DNA from: Methylococcaceae bacterium
GTDB taxonomy: Bacteria > Pseudomonadota > Gammaproteobacteria > Methylococcales > Methylomonadaceae
Length of the DNA stretch: 39,435 bases
NCBI GenBank assembly: GCA_012965425.1
Contig: DTSI01000033.1
Location: 1-39,435 of the forward strand
Reading direction: 5' to 3'
Part shown: one piece after another, positions 9,565 to 18,048 of the stretch
Layout of the letters: each line of letters starts with the position of its first letter
Position numbering within the stretch: the first letter of the stretch is position 1
Translations under genes and position numbers: made by a program
Notes under the pieces: generated by a model
What the model saw: the letters and a program-made list of their open reading frames with translations, nothing else
Told to the model about the DNA's origin: nothing
Database searches by the model: none

Positions 9565-11652
9565 ATGGATGCGGTTGATGGTCTTAACCAACCGGTTGAA
9601 TCTCTGGTTGGAATCGGTGCACAGATTGCAAAACGACTTCATAAAATTGGCATATTTAGTTGTCATGATTTGTTGTTTCATTTGCCGGTTCGTTATGAAG
9701 ATAGAACCCGATTATATCCGTTAGGCGCTCTCGAAGAGGGCCTCTCTGTGTTAGTGGTTGGCTTAATTATCGTAACCGATGTTATTGTGAGAAGACGTTC
9801 GACGTTAGTCTGTAAGATTAGCGATGGGACCGGTTTTCTAACCTTACGTTTTTTTCATTTTTCAGCACAACAGCAGCAGCAATTAATAGCAGGAAAGCAA
9901 CTGAGTTGTTTTGGAGAAGTTCGTATGGGTTTTGATGGTTTGGAAATGGTGCACCCAGAATACCGAGTTGCCAGTGATCCCGCTATTTTGATAGAGCCTT
10001 GTTTAACGCCTATTTATCCTTTGACAGAAGGAGTGTCCCAGTCTTTACTGAGGAAGGCTTTGAAACAAATTTTGCCTTTTTGTGAGGATGGTAATGTCTT
10101 GTTAAAAGAATGGTTGCCGATGTCGGTTCGTAAGAATTTTAAGTTACCGACTTTAGCGGCGTCATTAAAAACATTGCATGCGCCTAACCCTGCGGTAGCA
10201 TCAGCCGCTACGAGAACGCGAGCACTTCCAGAATTTAGGCGGTTAGCGGCAGAAGAATTATTAGCACATCATTTTTCTAGAATCCAAGCCAGAAATAAGG
10301 CACGTTCAGCGACAGCACCCGCCTTTTCAGATCACACTGAAATAAGTATCGTCTTTACACGCGCGTTAGGATTTTCATTAACCCATGCACAACAACGGGT
10401 AATTAAAGAAATCACCAGCGATTGTATGAAGGAGATCCCTATGATGCGGTTAATTCAGGGTGATGTCGGGTGTGGTAAAACCATTGTGAGTGCTTTTTCG
10501 GCTTTATGGGCCGTTTCTTCTGGCTATCAAGTTGCAATCATGGCACCCACAGAATTATTAGCGGAGCAACATTTTAGTAATTTTAAACACTGGTTTGAAC
10601 CCTTCGATATTCAGGTCGATTTTTTATCCAGTAAAATTAAAGGGCAGCGCCGCATTGCTAATTTAGCCGCTATTAAGGGCGGCGATTCGCAGATCATAAT
10701 AGGAACCCATGCACTTTTTCAAATCAGTGTTGAATTTAATCGGTTAGGACTTGTTATTATTGATGAACAGCATCGGTTTGGTGTTCATCAACGTTTGGTT
10801 TTAAAAAATAAAGGACAAGTCGGTGATTTAAAACCACACCAATTAATGATGTCAGCAACACCTATTCCGAGAACATTAGCCATGTTACGTTATTCGGATT
10901 TAGATATATCAGTGATCGATGAATTACCGCCGGGTAGAAAGGCTGTGGTTACGCGTGCTTTACCCGCACAGAAACGAGCACAAATTATTTCCCGAATTAT
11001 GGATTGGGTTAGTCATCGAAAGCAGGTGTATTGGGTTTGTACTTTGATTGAGGAGTCAGACATATTACAATGCGAGGCCGCTGAGAAAACCTTGGCGACC
11101 TTAATCACTGTGTTGCCAGACGTTCAGATTGGATTAGTCCATGGGCGAATGAAAACAGCTGAAAAAATGCAGGTCATGGCTGATTTTAAACAGCATAAAA
11201 TTGATTTGTTAGTGGCGACAACAGTGATTGAGGTGGGTGTTGATGTTCCTAATGCAGGGCTTATGGTTATTGAAAACTCTGAGCGTTTAGGGTTGTCGCA
11301 GTTACATCAACTGAGGGGGCGTGTGGGTCGCGGTAAAGATGAAAGTTTTTGTCTCTTAATGTATCAGTCGCCTTTATCGAGAATAGCGAGAGAGCGGCTA
11401 ACCATTTTAAGGGAAATCAGCGATGGTTTTTTGCTCGCTGAAAAAGATCTTGAACTCCGAGGGGCCGGTGATGTTTTGGGTACGCGTCAAACCGGTGAAA
11501 TGGTTTTCAAAGTAGCTGATCTAAGTTTGCATCAGGATTTAATTGACCAAGTTCCGGCAATGGCCGAAATGATTAATAAAGAAGCGCCCGAGGTGATACA
11601 ACCGATTATCGATCGGTGGCTGAGCACCTTGGTACATTATGCAGAGGTATAG
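9565..11652 (+). CDS. recG: ATP-dependent DNA helicase RecG
   Basis: Superfamily 2 helicase that regresses stalled replication forks and processes branched DNA. The 695 residues carry an N-terminal wedge (OB) domain, Walker A GDVGCGKT (a Cys where Ser is common), the DEQHRFG box (II), SATPIPRTLAM (III), VVATTVIEVGVDVPNA (V) and QLRGRVGRG (VI). The C-terminal RecG signature, LELRGAGDVLGTRQ, is present. The start follows ridA closely and has only a weak ribosome binding site (TTGAGTGA). The last codons overlap an alternative upstream start of ubiC. Confidence 0.97.
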   Translation: MDAVDGLNQPVESLVGIGAQIAKRLHKIGIFSCHDLLFHLPVRYEDRTRLYPLGALEEGLSVLVVGLIIVTDVIVRRRSTLVCKISDGTGFLTLRFFHFSAQQQQQLIAGKQLSCFGEVRMGFDGLEMVHPEYRVASDPAILIEPCLTPIYPLTEGVSQSLLRKALKQILPFCEDGNVLLKEWLPMSVRKNFKLPTLAASLKTLHAPNPAVASAATRTRALPEFRRLAAEELLAHHFSRIQARNKARSATAPAFSDHTEISIVFTRALGFSLTHAQQRVIKEITSDCMKEIPMMRLIQGDVGCGKTIVSAFSALWAVSSGYQVAIMAPTELLAEQHFSNFKHWFEPFDIQVDFLSSKIKGQRRIANLAAIKGGDSQIIIGTHALFQISVEFNRLGLVIIDEQHRFGVHQRLVLKNKGQVGDLKPHQLMMSATPIPRTLAMLRYSDLDISVIDELPPGRKAVVTRALPAQKRAQIISRIMDWVSHRKQVYWVCTLIEESDILQCEAAEKTLATLITVLPDVQIGLVHGRMKTAEKMQVMADFKQHKIDLLVATTVIEVGVDVPNAGLMVIENSERLGLSQLHQLRGRVGRGKDESFCLLMYQSPLSRIARERLTILREISDGFLLAEKDLELRGAGDVLGTRQTGEMVFKVADLSLHQDLIDQVPAMAEMINKEAPEVIQPIIDRWLSTLVHYAEV

Positions 11653-11654
11653 TA

Positions 11655-12224
11655 TTGTTACAAAAGAGTTATTTATTACAGCAAGCACCTAAATGGTCTA
11701 TGAATCGTATTGGTTCCAGGCATCAGATGCCGGTGCCGGTGCAGTCTTGGGTGTATGAACCGGGATCATTAACGCAACGGTTACGTGATCGTTACGGTAC
11801 CGCCTTTACGGTGCAATTGGTCTTTCAGCAGTGGCGTAGACCTTTCCGTTGTGAGCAAGAGTTGTTACATTTGAGTTGTTCGCATCAAGCCTTGATTCGT
11901 GAAGTTATTTTGTCAGCAAATGATAAGCCATTATTGTTAGCAAGAACGGTGATTCCTAGAAAGACCCTTAAAGGCGCTCAAAGAATATTGTCGCGCTTAG
12001 GTAATCGCCCATTAGGGGAGGTTATTTTTTCTTATCCGAAGTTACAAAGAATGGAAATGGATTTTAGCCAAGTAGACCCTAGAGGATGGGGCAATGTCGT
12101 GGCGGATCGTATTGGCATAACGGAGCCAATTTGGGGACGCAGAACGGTTTACAGAATAAAAAAGACTGAAATGTTGGTAAATGAGTTTTTTTTGCCGGAG
12201 TTGATTAATGATTTCCATGAATAA
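11655..12224 (+). CDS. ubiC: Chorismate pyruvate-lyase UbiC
   Basis: Converts chorismate to 4-hydroxybenzoate and pyruvate, the first committed step of ubiquinone synthesis, in the cytosol. Low overall conservation is normal for the family. The product-binding segment [21 protein letters not shown] with its Arg, the [11 protein letters not shown] segment and the catalytic Glu in LVNEFFLPE are all visible. I chose TTG at 11655, three bases after the recG stop: AGAGG (11643-11647) is seven bases upstream, and the protein is then 189 residues. A GTG at 11616 inside recG would add 13 residues. It overlaps the start of ubiA. Confidence 0.9.
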   Translation: MLQKSYLLQQAPKWSMNRIGSRHQMPVPVQSWVYEPGSLTQRLRDRYGTAFTVQLVFQQWRRPFRCEQELLHLSCSHQALIREVILSANDKPLLLARTVIPRKTLKGAQRILSRLGNRPLGEVIFSYPKLQRMEMDFSQVDPRGWGNVVADRIGITEPIWGRRTVYRIKKTEMLVNEFFLPELINDFHE

Positions 12225-13092
12225 AGAACAAATACAGGATCGACTTTACCATTATTGGTTGCTGGGACGATTTGATAAACCGATTGGTATTTTTATTTTG
12301 TTATGGCCAACGCTTTGGGCCTTATGGGTTGCGGCAGAGGGGCGGCCATCGCTTCACGTGCTGTTAGTATTTGTCTTGGGTGTTGTTTTAATGCGTGCAG
12401 CGGGGTGTATTATTAATGATTATGCAGATAGGGCGTTTGATCCGCATGTGGAGAGAACGCGCCAGCGACCGATAGCATCTGGGAAAGTAAAGCCTAAAGA
12501 AGCGTTGATTCTATTTTGTGTGTTGTCGTTAGTGGCTTTTTTATTGGTGTTAACCTTAAATTCAATGACGATAAAGTTATCTTTTATCGGCGTTTTTTTA
12601 GCGGCCAGTTACCCTTTTATGAAACGCTATACGCATTTACCACAGGCGTATTTAGGGATTGCCTTTGGCTGGGCTGTGCCAATGGCTTTTGCCGCGCAAA
12701 CAGAAACGATACCGCTGGTTGCCTGGTTAATGTATTTAGCCGTTGCTTTGTGGGCATTGGTTTATGACACCATGTACGCTTTGGTTGACTATGATGATGA
12801 CTTAAAAATTGGCGTTAAATCGACAGCTATTCTTTTTGGTGACCGGTTTCGAGAAATTATTGCGGCCATTCAAATTATTAGTCTGGGACTGTTAGTCTGG
12901 GTCGGTTATTTGGAGGATTTGACTGGGGTTTATTATATCGGCTTGATTGTCGCCTTATGTTTGTCGGTTTATCAACAGAAGCTTATTTTTTATCGAAATA
13001 AGGAAAATTGCTTTAAGGCATTTTTAAATAATAACTGGTATGGGCTTGCAGTCTTTATCGGTCTTGTCTTGCATTATTTAGTTATGTTTTAA
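12208..13092 (+). CDS. ubiA: 4-hydroxybenzoate polyprenyltransferase UbiA
   Basis: Inner-membrane prenyltransferase that attaches the polyprenyl tail to 4-hydroxybenzoate, the product of UbiC next door. The 294 residues hold about eight to nine transmembrane helices. Both Asp-rich diphosphate-binding motifs are intact: [19 protein letters not shown] near residue 71 and [18 protein letters not shown] near residue 195. The reading frame overlaps ubiC by 17 bases. A second in-frame ATG (12217) gives a protein starting [10 protein letters not shown], an equally plausible start. The 3' end overlaps the tail of a minus-strand small gene by four bases. Confidence 0.96.
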   Translation: MISMNKEQIQDRLYHYWLLGRFDKPIGIFILLWPTLWALWVAAEGRPSLHVLLVFVLGVVLMRAAGCIINDYADRAFDPHVERTRQRPIASGKVKPKEALILFCVLSLVAFLLVLTLNSMTIKLSFIGVFLAASYPFMKRYTHLPQAYLGIAFGWAVPMAFAAQTETIPLVAWLMYLAVALWALVYDTMYALVDYDDDLKIGVKSTAILFGDRFREIIAAIQIISLGLLVWVGYLEDLTGVYYIGLIVALCLSVYQQKLIFYRNKENCFKAFLNNNWYGLAVFIGLVLHYLVMF

Positions 13093-13271
13093 TAAACGAT
13101 GTAGGGGGCTGCTTTTAGAAGATTCATGGCAATCCAGAGCCATAGGATAGAACAGATTCCTAATGTCCATAACATGGCTGCCTCGATACGATCGTTGCAC
13201 TTTATATTTAAAAGATTCACGATAATCAGACTACCTAAAGCACTAAGCCAAATCATCTCTAGTAAACTCAT
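13089..13271 (-). CDS. Small predicted membrane protein (60 aa), function unknown
   Basis: I do not recognise this protein. It has 60 residues with two predicted transmembrane stretches (about 6-22 and 31-52), joined by a short polar loop with one Cys. On the minus strand AAAGGC lies five bases before the ATG, a good ribosome binding site, which is the main reason to accept it as a gene. It converges on ubiA and overlaps its last four bases. It lies 77 bases downstream of another tiny membrane-protein gene on the same strand, with which it may form a transcript. No functional claim can be made. Confidence 0.5.
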   Translation of the reverse strand: MSLLEMIWLSALGSLIIVNLLNIKCNDRIEAAMLWTLGICSILWLWIAMNLLKAAPYIVY

Positions 13272-13348
13272 AGTTTGCCTTTCAGAATTTTGTAAGGGCT
13301 TTCTTTCCTCTTAGTGGTGTAAGTGAATTTATATTGACATGAAGAATA

Positions 13349-13537
13349 TCATCCGACCATGATCTTTCGTAAGACACGGAAAATCATTTGCAAGAAAAGT
13401 TCTATCCAGGACACAATAGTAGCGAGAAAAGAACCTTCAGGGGGGGTGAGGTATTGCTTCACGAGCCGTATTGATGACCAAAAGACACAAATAAGCACGA
13501 CTACAACGCCTAATATTCCATAGATAATAACCGTCAT
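13349..13537 (-). CDS. Small predicted membrane protein (62 aa), function unknown
   Basis: I do not recognise this protein. Its 62 residues begin with a clear transmembrane helix (about 3-21), followed by a short charged stretch (RLVKQYLTPPEG), a second amphipathic or membrane segment (about 38-55) and a basic end (RVLRKIMVG). The ribosome binding site is poor: AGGGA is about 12 bases before the ATG. It is accepted mainly because of its strongly membrane-like composition and its place beside the similar small gene at 13089-13271. It could be a chance open frame. Confidence 0.4.
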   Translation of the reverse strand: MTVIIYGILGVVVVLICVFWSSIRLVKQYLTPPEGSFLATIVSWIELFLQMIFRVLRKIMVG

Positions 13538-13693
13538 AATTAAGTCAGTCCCTGTAATATATTTAGTTAGGTGTCATCACGTTAACAGACCGTCAAAACA
13601 CATGCTGAATGAAGATATTCTTTTGATTCTACGCTAAATAGTTAGATGAAAAAGGTGCTTTTTACTAATTTAAACATCCTATCGCTATTTTTT

Positions 13694-14707
13694 TTAGGGG
13701 ATGAGTAATATTTTTCCGATATGGTCGTTTTTTTCCATGCAGGTGTGGGCGGAGGCTGCATTGCTGAGTGAAAACTGATGACTTATGATTGGCTTAATCT
13801 TGCCTGCAGCGATTAATGGCCAGACCTTTTGGACCAGTGCATGGGCGATAGTGGTTTTAAAGGTGTCATCTCGAGCTCTTAACGTAGAGCCTGTCAGGGT
13901 TAATCGTTTTAACAGAAAAGGGATGAGATTTATTTCACTCTTGGGATGCTGTTGAGTGGCGATTTGGATTAATCGGGCATCCGGAGCCATGCATTTGATA
14001 TTTTTTGGAAAATAGTCGCCACCGATGATATCGAGAATGACGTCAACACCGCGTCCTTTAGTTAATTTCTCTATAACCGTCACAAAGTCATGTGTTTGGT
14101 AATTAATAGCGGTAGCAGCGCCGAGAGACTCACAGAAGTGACATTTTTCAGCAGAGGAGGTGGTCGTGATAACCGAGATATTAAAAGCATGGGCTAATTG
14201 TATGGCCGTCGTACCAATGCCGCTGGTACCGCCATGAATCAGTAAGGTTTCACCCTTTTGAAGTTTGGCTCGGTCAAATAAATTACTCCAGACGGTAAAA
14301 AGTGTTTCGGGTAAGCCGGCCGCGTCAATAAGCGAGGTCTGTGCGGGGATAGGCAGGCATAGCTGCGCATTGGCAAGACAATATTCGGCATAGCCGCCGC
14401 CTTGGACGAGCGCGCAAACCGGGTCGCCAACGTTGAGCGTTTGGACGTCGGGTGCAATGGCGATGACGTTTCCTGAAACCTCGAGACCGAAAATAGAGGT
14501 AATGCCTGACGGGGCAGGGTAGCGGCCTTGGCGCTGCATGATGTCAGGCCGATTAACACCGGCGGCAACGACTTTAATAAGTACATGGCCGGGTTTTAAC
14601 GACGGGGTGGGGTAATAGTCGGTAACGAGTGTGTCAGCATTTCCAGCTTGTTGAAAAGCAATGGCCAACATGTTTTTAGGTATAGACATAGCATTATTAG
14701 TTATCAT
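13694..14707 (-). CDS. NAD(P)H quinone oxidoreductase, zinc-independent MDR superfamily
   Basis: A 337-residue medium-chain dehydrogenase/reductase of the quinone-oxidoreductase (Qor/PIG3) type, probably an NADPH-dependent cytosolic reductase of quinones or enones. The N-terminal GroES-like domain contains GVNRPDIMQRQGRYP and FGLEVSGNVIAI, with no zinc-binding Cys cluster. The Rossmann motif is HGGTSGIGTTAIQLA. GRGVDVILDIIGGDYF and the C-terminal IGKILLIP complete the fold. It is transcribed away from the CvfB-like gene, with a 120-base shared upstream region. The substrate cannot be read from the sequence. Confidence 0.9.
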   Translation of the reverse strand: MITNNAMSIPKNMLAIAFQQAGNADTLVTDYYPTPSLKPGHVLIKVVAAGVNRPDIMQRQGRYPAPSGITSIFGLEVSGNVIAIAPDVQTLNVGDPVCALVQGGGYAEYCLANAQLCLPIPAQTSLIDAAGLPETLFTVWSNLFDRAKLQKGETLLIHGGTSGIGTTAIQLAHAFNISVITTTSSAEKCHFCESLGAATAINYQTHDFVTVIEKLTKGRGVDVILDIIGGDYFPKNIKCMAPDARLIQIATQQHPKSEINLIPFLLKRLTLTGSTLRARDDTFKTTIAHALVQKVWPLIAAGKIKPIISHQFSLSNAASAHTCMEKNDHIGKILLIP

Positions 14708-14827
14708 TACGATGTTCGTCTGAGGCGTTGATCAGGTAGCAATTGCGTTATTAAGGTTCAGTAATTTTACGTATTAGGTTTTAATATGCGTATCATGACA
14801 GCAGTTTGAATGAGATGAGTAAATAAA

Positions 14828-15661
14828 ATGGCAGTACGAATAGGAACATACAATACCTTAGCGATTTCTAAACGGACGGATTTCGGTGTTTATCTTGACG
14901 CTGATAATTTAGGGGAAATTTTGCTACCTAAGCGTTATGTACCCAAGAATTGTGACATCGGTGATTCAATTACCGTATTTCTTTATTTAGATTCTGATGA
15001 TATTCCCATAGCGACGACTGAAAAACCATTGGTAACGCTTAATGAATCTGCGCTTTTAAAAGTTAAAGATGTTAATCACTATGGCGCGTTTTTAGATTGG
15101 GGGTTATCTAAGGATTTGTTAGTCCCCTTTAGCGAGCAGCAAACGCCTCTGCAAGAAGGCACATCATATGTAGTTTATGTTTATCAGGACGAGAGGACTG
15201 AACGATTAGTCGGGACGACCAAACTGGGTAAATATTTGCGTGAAGAAACGCAATCATTACAAGCAAATCAAGCGGTAGATTTGTTGATTTCAGGGCAAAC
15301 TGAATTGGGCTTTAAAGCGGTAATAAACCAACTTTATCTGGGGGTTATTTTTAGAAATGAGGTTTTCCAGTCGTTAACAATCGGACAACAGTTACAGGGT
15401 TATATTAAGCAGATACGTGACGATGGGAAAATTGATTTAACGCTTTCCAAAGTAGCAAGTGAAGACCGAGAGGAATTGGTTGAAAAAATTGTGAGTTATC
15501 TTCAGTCACAGGGCGGCGAATCTACCTTGACAGATAAAAGTCCTCCGCATGATATATACAGTCGCTTCGAAGTCAGTAAGGCGCGCTATAAGAAAGCCTT
15601 AGGGCAACTGTATCGTGACCAAAGGATTTCTTTGAGTAAAGAGAAAATAAAATTGCTTTAA
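14828..15661 (+). CDS. CvfB/YitL-like S1 RNA-binding protein
   Basis: A 277-residue protein with tandem S1/OB-type domains in the first two thirds. The second is the clearest, starting ALLKVKDVNHYGAFLDWGLSKDLLVPFSEQ near residue 75. A third S1-like stretch around 180-215 ends IDLTLSK. The C-terminus (about 240-277) fits the winged helix of CvfB (SRFEVSKARYKKALGQLYRDQRI). CvfB homologues bind RNA and affect virulence-factor and stress-gene expression in firmicutes; the role in proteobacteria is not established. It is divergent from the oxidoreductase gene and 57 bases ahead of the ribosome GTPase gene, so a shared RNA/ribosome theme is plausible. Confidence 0.88.
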   Translation: MAVRIGTYNTLAISKRTDFGVYLDADNLGEILLPKRYVPKNCDIGDSITVFLYLDSDDIPIATTEKPLVTLNESALLKVKDVNHYGAFLDWGLSKDLLVPFSEQQTPLQEGTSYVVYVYQDERTERLVGTTKLGKYLREETQSLQANQAVDLLISGQTELGFKAVINQLYLGVIFRNEVFQSLTIGQQLQGYIKQIRDDGKIDLTLSKVASEDREELVEKIVSYLQSQGGESTLTDKSPPHDIYSRFEVSKARYKKALGQLYRDQRISLSKEKIKLL

Positions 15662-15718
15662 GCGTCGTAGTTTTACCAAGAATGACAATTACGTAACCTA
15701 GAATACAGTTCATAATTT

Positions 15719-16642
15719 ATGAAAATACAATGGTATCCGGGCCATATGCATAAGGCCTTTAAAGAAATGAAAGAGACACTCAAGCGCGTTAGTTTAGTGA
15801 TTGAAATTGTTGATGCCCGTATTCCATTTAGTAGTTCAAATCCAGTACTTTCGGAATTGAGAGGTGATAAACCTTGTATTACTATTTTAAATAAGAGCGA
15901 TTTAGCCGATCCTAAAATGACACGGCGCTGGCAAGACTATATGAGCTATGAATTAGGGGTAAAGTCATTAGCATTAACAGCCCAAGAGCCGGATAAAGTC
16001 AGTGAGTTACCCGATTTATGCCAGAAAATATTAGGGCTTGGACAAAACGATATAAAGCTGGTCAATATGATGATCGTGGGTATTCCAAATGTGGGTAAAT
16101 CAACGTTAATTAATACGCTAACAGGGCGAACAATTGCGAAAACGGGCAATGAGCCGGCAGTAACGAAAATGCAGCAGCGGGTACGTTTGGGTAATAATAT
16201 GGTGTTATTAGATACGCCGGGGGTTTTGTGGCCCAATGTTAAAAATAAAAACAGTGGCTATCGGTTAGCTACGACCGGTGCGATAAAAGACACAGCGATG
16301 GAATATTATGATGTTGCTTTTTTTGCGGTTAATTACTTATCAAAGGTGTATCCGGAGTATTTAGTTAACCGTTATCAATTGCCTGAATTACCGGACAAGG
16401 CTGAGACCATCCTTTATGAAATCGGCAAACAGCGAGGCTGTTTGCAACGAGGCGGACGTATTGATAATGACAAGGTTGGCAAGCTTTTTCTTCGTGAATT
16501 ACGCTCGGGTAATTTTGGCCGCTTGACGCTGGAAACACCTGAAATGGTGGCCGAAGAATTAGCAGAATTAGCAATTTTAGAAGCGCAAAAAGAAGCAGAG
16601 AAGTCAGTAAGAAAGAATCGTTGGAAAAAAGGTCAAGGGTAA
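15719..16642 (+). CDS. ylqF: Ribosome biogenesis GTPase YlqF/RbgA
   Basis: A circularly permuted GTPase that assists assembly of the large ribosomal subunit. The order G4-G5-G1-G3 is visible: NKSDLADP near residue 59, then GIPNVGKSTLINTL (G1, near 120), and DTPGVLWP (G3, near 162). The N-terminus MKIQWYPGHMHKAFKEM is the family signature. The C-terminal helical domain ends in a basic tail (VRKNRWKKGQG), consistent with rRNA binding. The 307 residues are slightly longer than the Bacillus protein. The ribosome binding site is weak. In E. coli this family is absent, so its presence is a modest taxonomic clue. Confidence 0.94.
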   Translation: MKIQWYPGHMHKAFKEMKETLKRVSLVIEIVDARIPFSSSNPVLSELRGDKPCITILNKSDLADPKMTRRWQDYMSYELGVKSLALTAQEPDKVSELPDLCQKILGLGQNDIKLVNMMIVGIPNVGKSTLINTLTGRTIAKTGNEPAVTKMQQRVRLGNNMVLLDTPGVLWPNVKNKNSGYRLATTGAIKDTAMEYYDVAFFAVNYLSKVYPEYLVNRYQLPELPDKAETILYEIGKQRGCLQRGGRIDNDKVGKLFLRELRSGNFGRLTLETPEMVAEELAELAILEAQKEAEKSVRKNRWKKGQG

Positions 16643-16773
16643 ATAAAGCTAAAAGATGGCTATTGTTAACGGTAACGAATCACTTTAGTTTTACCTCGAT
16701 TAACAGCCTTAAGCACACATAAGTGTTTGTTTTTACCTTGTAAAGTGGGAGCGATGGGTTAGCATAAAAAATA

Positions 16774-16800
16774 TTAGCACTCTTGGGCAAGGAGTGCTAA
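16774..16800. promoter_or_regulatory. Perfect CIRCE operator (HrcA site) upstream of rpoH
   Basis: TTAGCACTC, nine bases, GAGTGCTAA: an exact match to the CIRCE consensus with the canonical N9 spacer and full symmetry. HrcA represses groE, dnaK and related genes by binding this element. The site ends 32 bases before the rpoH start, so it would be in the promoter or the leader. An AT-rich stretch just before it (CATAAAAAATAT, 16763-16774) is a likely -10 region. hrcA itself is not in the window. Confidence 0.93.
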
Positions 16801-16832
16801 TATGACACTGTGTAAAACCAACTGAGTTTAAA

Positions 16833-17699
16833 ATGAATCACAATATGACATTACCTTATAATTTGTCAGCGACTTCATTTGATGGCTATTTAACAGCCGT
16901 CAATCAACTGGAACCTTTAAGTTCAGAGCAAGAGCAAGAATTGGCAAGACGTTTTCATGAAGAAAATGATTTAGAGGCCGCGCGGTTGCTCGTGATGTCT
17001 AATTTAAGATTTGTAGTGCATGTGGCGCGTGGTTATGCGGGTTATGGCTTATCGCTCAATGATATTGTTCAGGAAGGCAATATTGGTTTAATGAAAGCGG
17101 TTAAACGTTTTGATCCTAATGTTGGCGTTCGGTTGATTACCTTTGCCGTTCATTGGATTCGCGCTGAAATTCATGAATATGTGATTAAAAATTGGCGTGT
17201 AGTAAAAATTGCGACCACTAAAGCACAACGGAAGTTATTCTTTAATTTAAGAAAATCGAAAAAGAATTTAGGCTGGTTGAGTCATGATGAAGCCAAAGCA
17301 ATTGCCGGTGATTTAGGCGTAAAACTTGAAAGCGTTTATGAAATGGAAAAACGGCTTAATGCGAGTGATATGGCTTTTGATTTAAAATCAGAAGACAATC
17401 CAAACCTTGATGATAAGCCTACAGCAACCCCAGCGCAATTTTTGGTTCAACAAGGCACGGATCCTGCCCAGATTTTAGAAAAAGCAGACTGGGGTAGTCA
17501 TAACAGTCAATTATTACTTCAGGCCATGGCTGATTTAGATGAACGTAGTCAGGATATTTTGAAAAATCGTTGGTTAAATGACAAAAAGATGACCCTGCAG
17601 GAATTAGCAAATCGCTATGTCGTTTCCGCTGAGCGTATTCGGCAATTAGAAAAGGTTGCGATGGAGAAGATTAAAGCAGCGATACTCATGGCGCATTAA
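16833..17699 (+). CDS. rpoH: RNA polymerase sigma-32 (heat-shock) factor RpoH
   Basis: Sigma-70-family alternative factor directing RNA polymerase to heat-shock promoters. The 288 residues show region 2 (RLLVMSNLRFVVHVARGY, NDIVQEGNIGLMKAVKRFDP, RLITFAVHWIRAEIHEYV) and the RpoH box QRKLFFNLRKSKK near residue 132, the diagnostic feature. Region 4 contains a helix-turn-helix (TLQELANRYVVSAERIRQLE). The E. coli protein has 284 residues. A CIRCE element precedes it and a strong terminator follows, so it appears to be a single-gene unit. Its 5' region lacks a strong ribosome binding site, as expected where translation is regulated. Confidence 0.97.
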   Translation: MNHNMTLPYNLSATSFDGYLTAVNQLEPLSSEQEQELARRFHEENDLEAARLLVMSNLRFVVHVARGYAGYGLSLNDIVQEGNIGLMKAVKRFDPNVGVRLITFAVHWIRAEIHEYVIKNWRVVKIATTKAQRKLFFNLRKSKKNLGWLSHDEAKAIAGDLGVKLESVYEMEKRLNASDMAFDLKSEDNPNLDDKPTATPAQFLVQQGTDPAQILEKADWGSHNSQLLLQAMADLDERSQDILKNRWLNDKKMTLQELANRYVVSAERIRQLEKVAMEKIKAAILMAH

Positions 17700-17721
17700 T
17701 TTTTTAATTTTATGGTTTAGT

Positions 17722-17747
17722 AAAAAGCGCGGAAACGCGCTTTTTTT
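17722..17747 (+). terminator. Rho-independent terminator of rpoH
   Basis: AAAAAGCGCG, loop GAAA, then CGCGCTTTTTTT: a ten-base stem with a GNRA-type tetraloop running directly into a T-tract. It begins 22 bases after the rpoH stop codon. Confidence 0.93.
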
Positions 17748-17805
17748 ATGTCAACAATTTCTCCAAATAACGCACATTTTTCTAAAAAAAACCGCTTAAG
17801 TTGCA

Positions 17806-17818
17806 TTGCATAATGCAA
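17806..17818. promoter_or_regulatory. Palindrome TTGCAT-A-ATGCAA, candidate activator site
   Basis: Perfect six-base inverted arms around a single A, starting 141 bases upstream of the sigma-54 promoter at 17947. That distance and the dyad symmetry suit an enhancer site for a sigma-54 activator. This is an inference from position; no activator gene is in the window and only one copy was seen. Confidence 0.35.
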
Positions 17819-17946
17819 ATAACGTTACTCCTTTTACATATTTAATAAATATTTTGTCATTGCGTGCTTAGTAAGTGTTATGCGGGATGAGTTTGTCTCG
17901 TAACGCCTTGCGGGTAAAAGTGAGTAAAGCCAAAGGAAGTATTTTT

Positions 17947-17962
17947 TGGCATATCACTTGCT
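17947..17962 (+). promoter_or_regulatory. Sigma-54 (RpoN) promoter of the sensory cluster
   Basis: TGGCATATCACTTGCT matches the -24/-12 consensus TGGCAY-N5-TTGCW at all conserved positions, with the required ten bases between GG and GC. Transcription should begin near 17973, leaving a leader of about 75 bases before the GTG start at 18049. The rest of 17748-18048 holds no gene and is AT-rich. A sigma-54 promoter implies an ATP-driven enhancer-binding activator, which is not encoded nearby. Confidence 0.8.
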
Positions 17963-18048
17963 CAGTTAAATTCAGCTCCATTCAGGTTATCCGGTTAGGG
18001 TAGCGTTTAGATAAGAAGTGGCGCTATATTTGCTAAGGGAGTATCCGC

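Noticed and set aside
16711-16735. Small hairpin ending in a T-rich run after the YlqF gene (ACAC-ATAA-GTGT then TTTGTTTTT).
   Set aside because: A four-base stem is too short for a reliable terminator.
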